Source: Rhodobacter sp. (lineage in GTDB: Bacteria > Pseudomonadota > Alphaproteobacteria > Rhodobacterales > Rhodobacteraceae). Taken from it: a stretch of 6,317 nucleotides of DNA. This document shows, piece by piece, positions 5,340-6,317 of this stretch. Below the pieces are notes generated by a model. It saw only the letters and a program-made list of their open reading frames with translations. It searched no databases and was not told the DNA's origin. The translations under genes were made by a program, and so were the position numbers. Each line of letters opens with the position of its first letter. The first letter of the stretch is position 1. The DNA lies in contig PNND01000039.1 in assembly GCA_013824045.1 (NCBI GenBank), positions 1 to 6,317 of the forward strand, given 5' to 3'.

Positions 5340-6317
5340 ATGCTGAACGGGAAACACCTGATTGCCGGGGAATGGGTTGGAAGTGCGGACACATTCACCT
5401 CGACCCCTGCAAGCGGGGCGGGACAGGTGTTTGCCAGCGGCGGCGCGGCCGAGGTGGACCGCGCGGTGCTGGCGGCAGAGGATGCGTTCTGGTCCTATGC
5501 CGCGCTGACGCGGGCGGAGCGGGCGGCGTTTCTGGAGCGGATCGCGGATGAGATCGAGGCGCGCGGCGCGGAGCTGACCGCGATAGGCAGCGCCGAAACC
5601 GGCCTGCCCACGGCGCGGCTGGAGGGGGAGCGGGGGCGCACCACGGGGCAGTTGCGGCTGTTCGCGCGGCACATTCTGTCGGAGGTCTATCTGGACCTGC
5701 GCCATGACGCCGCCCTGCCGGATCGCCAGCCTTTGCCGCGCCCGGATATCCGGATGATGCAGCGCCCGGTGGGGCCTGTGGCGGTGTTCGGGGCATCGAA
5801 CTTTCCTTTGGCCTTCTCGACGGCGGGGGGTGATACGGCCTCGGCCCTTGCGGCGGGCTGTCCGGTGGTGGTGAAGGGGCATCCGGCCCATCCGGGGACG
5901 GGCGAGATTGTGGCGCAGGCAGTGGCGGCGGCTGTGGTGGCCTGTGGCGTGCATCCGGGGGTGTTCAGCCTGATCCAGGGCGTGGGCAATGATCTGGGCG
6001 TGGCGCTGGTGACGCATCCGCTGATCACGGCGGTCGGGTTTACCGGGTCGCTGCGCGGTGGGCGGGCGCTTTTTGATCTCTGCGCGCGGCGCGATGTGCC
6101 GATCCCGTTCTATGGCGAGTTGGGATCGGTGAACCCGGTCTTCCTGCTGCCCGCCGCGCTGGCGGCGCGGGGGGCGGCGGTGGCTAAGGGTTGGGTCGGA
6201 TCGCTGACCATGGGGGCGGGGCAGTTTTGCACCAATCCCGGCATCGTGCTGATGATTGACGGGCCGGAGTCGGATGGGTTTGTCGCGGCAGCGCGGGAGG
6301 CGGCGGCAGCGGTTGCC
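5340..6317 (+). CDS. aldehyde dehydrogenase, alpha-ketoglutaric semialdehyde (2,5-dioxovalerate) type, 3' end missing
   Basis: The frame is open to the right edge and gives 326 codons of a protein that is usually a little over 500 residues. It is an NAD(P)-dependent aldehyde dehydrogenase. GPVAVFGASNFPLAFS (145-160) carries the catalytic-site N154. VVVKGHPAHPGT (176-187) holds K179 for cofactor binding, FTGS (234-237) the turn near the cofactor, and YGELGSVNP (258-266) the general-base E260. GQFCTNPG (294-301) holds the nucleophile C297. The GGDTASALAAGCPVVVKGHPAHP block and ELGS in place of ELGG are typical of the family oxidising 2-oxoglutarate semialdehyde to 2-oxoglutarate, the last step of non-phosphorylative pentose, hexarate or hydroxyproline catabolism. 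All catalytic residues expected in this portion are present. Upstream pathway enzymes such as a dehydratase would be expected to the right; none precedes it here. Family assignment is firm; the exact substrate is inferred. Confidence 0.88.
   Translation, partial: MLNGKHLIAGEWVGSADTFTSTPASGAGQVFASGGAAEVDRAVLAAEDAFWSYAALTRAERAAFLERIADEIEARGAELTAIGSAETGLPTARLEGERGRTTGQLRLFARHILSEVYLDLRHDAALPDRQPLPRPDIRMMQRPVGPVAVFGASNFPLAFSTAGGDTASALAAGCPVVVKGHPAHPGTGEIVAQAVAAAVVACGVHPGVFSLIQGVGNDLGVALVTHPLITAVGFTGSLRGGRALFDLCARRDVPIPFYGELGSVNPVFLLPAALAARGAAVAKGWVGSLTMGAGQFCTNPGIVLMIDGPESDGFVAAAREAAAAVA

Noticed and set aside
3970..6317. Direct repeat of the tRNA-Arg 3' end as an attachment site
   Set aside because: No second copy of the T-arm and acceptor sequence was found by eye in the rest of the window, and no integrase gene is present.

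Overview
The window is GC-rich, and every confident gene lies on the + strand. Protein codons strongly favour G or C at the third position, with many GGG, GTG, CTG and GCG codons. Gene families and codon style suggest an alphaproteobacterium, probably of the Rhodobacteraceae/Paracoccaceae type. That placement is inference from style and gene content, with no phylogenetic marker behind it.

Bases 1-195 hold no confident gene. They contain a good candidate promoter reading leftwards (-35 at 62-67, -10 at 39-44), a possible divergent gene start at base 27, and a large inverted repeat (88-124) midway between that promoter and the first rightward gene. Bases 196-3853 hold a tight three-gene cluster: a TVP38/TMEM64 (VTT/DedA-superfamily) membrane protein, a mercuric-reductase-like flavin disulfide oxidoreductase whose start abuts the upstream stop, and a two-transmembrane sensor histidine kinase 53 bases further on. 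The first two families are known as a single fused protein in other bacteria, so a joint membrane-linked redox role is reasonable. The kinase may sense that process or the envelope, but no response regulator is present in the window.

A weak terminator-like hairpin follows the kinase. Next come a candidate promoter and a complete tRNA-Arg (anticodon ACG) with encoded CCA at 3919-3995. The 193 bases after the tRNA contain a strong ribosome-binding site driving a 21-codon reading frame, an overlapping 26-codon frame, and then, 9 bases on, an integral-membrane acyltransferase of the acyltransferase_3 (OafA/WecH-like) family at 4189-5241. The acyltransferase has no good ribosome-binding site of its own.

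After a 98-base spacer with a perfect 6-bp inverted repeat and a strong ribosome-binding site, an aldehyde dehydrogenase of the alpha-ketoglutaric semialdehyde dehydrogenase type begins at 5340 and runs off the right edge with 326 codons present. The tRNA separates the redox/kinase cluster from the acyltransferase and dehydrogenase, and I see no functional link between the two halves. No CRISPR array, insertion sequence or clearly novel system is visible. The best leads are the membrane-redox-kinase cluster, the inverted repeat at 88-124, and the small-ORF chain before the acyltransferase.
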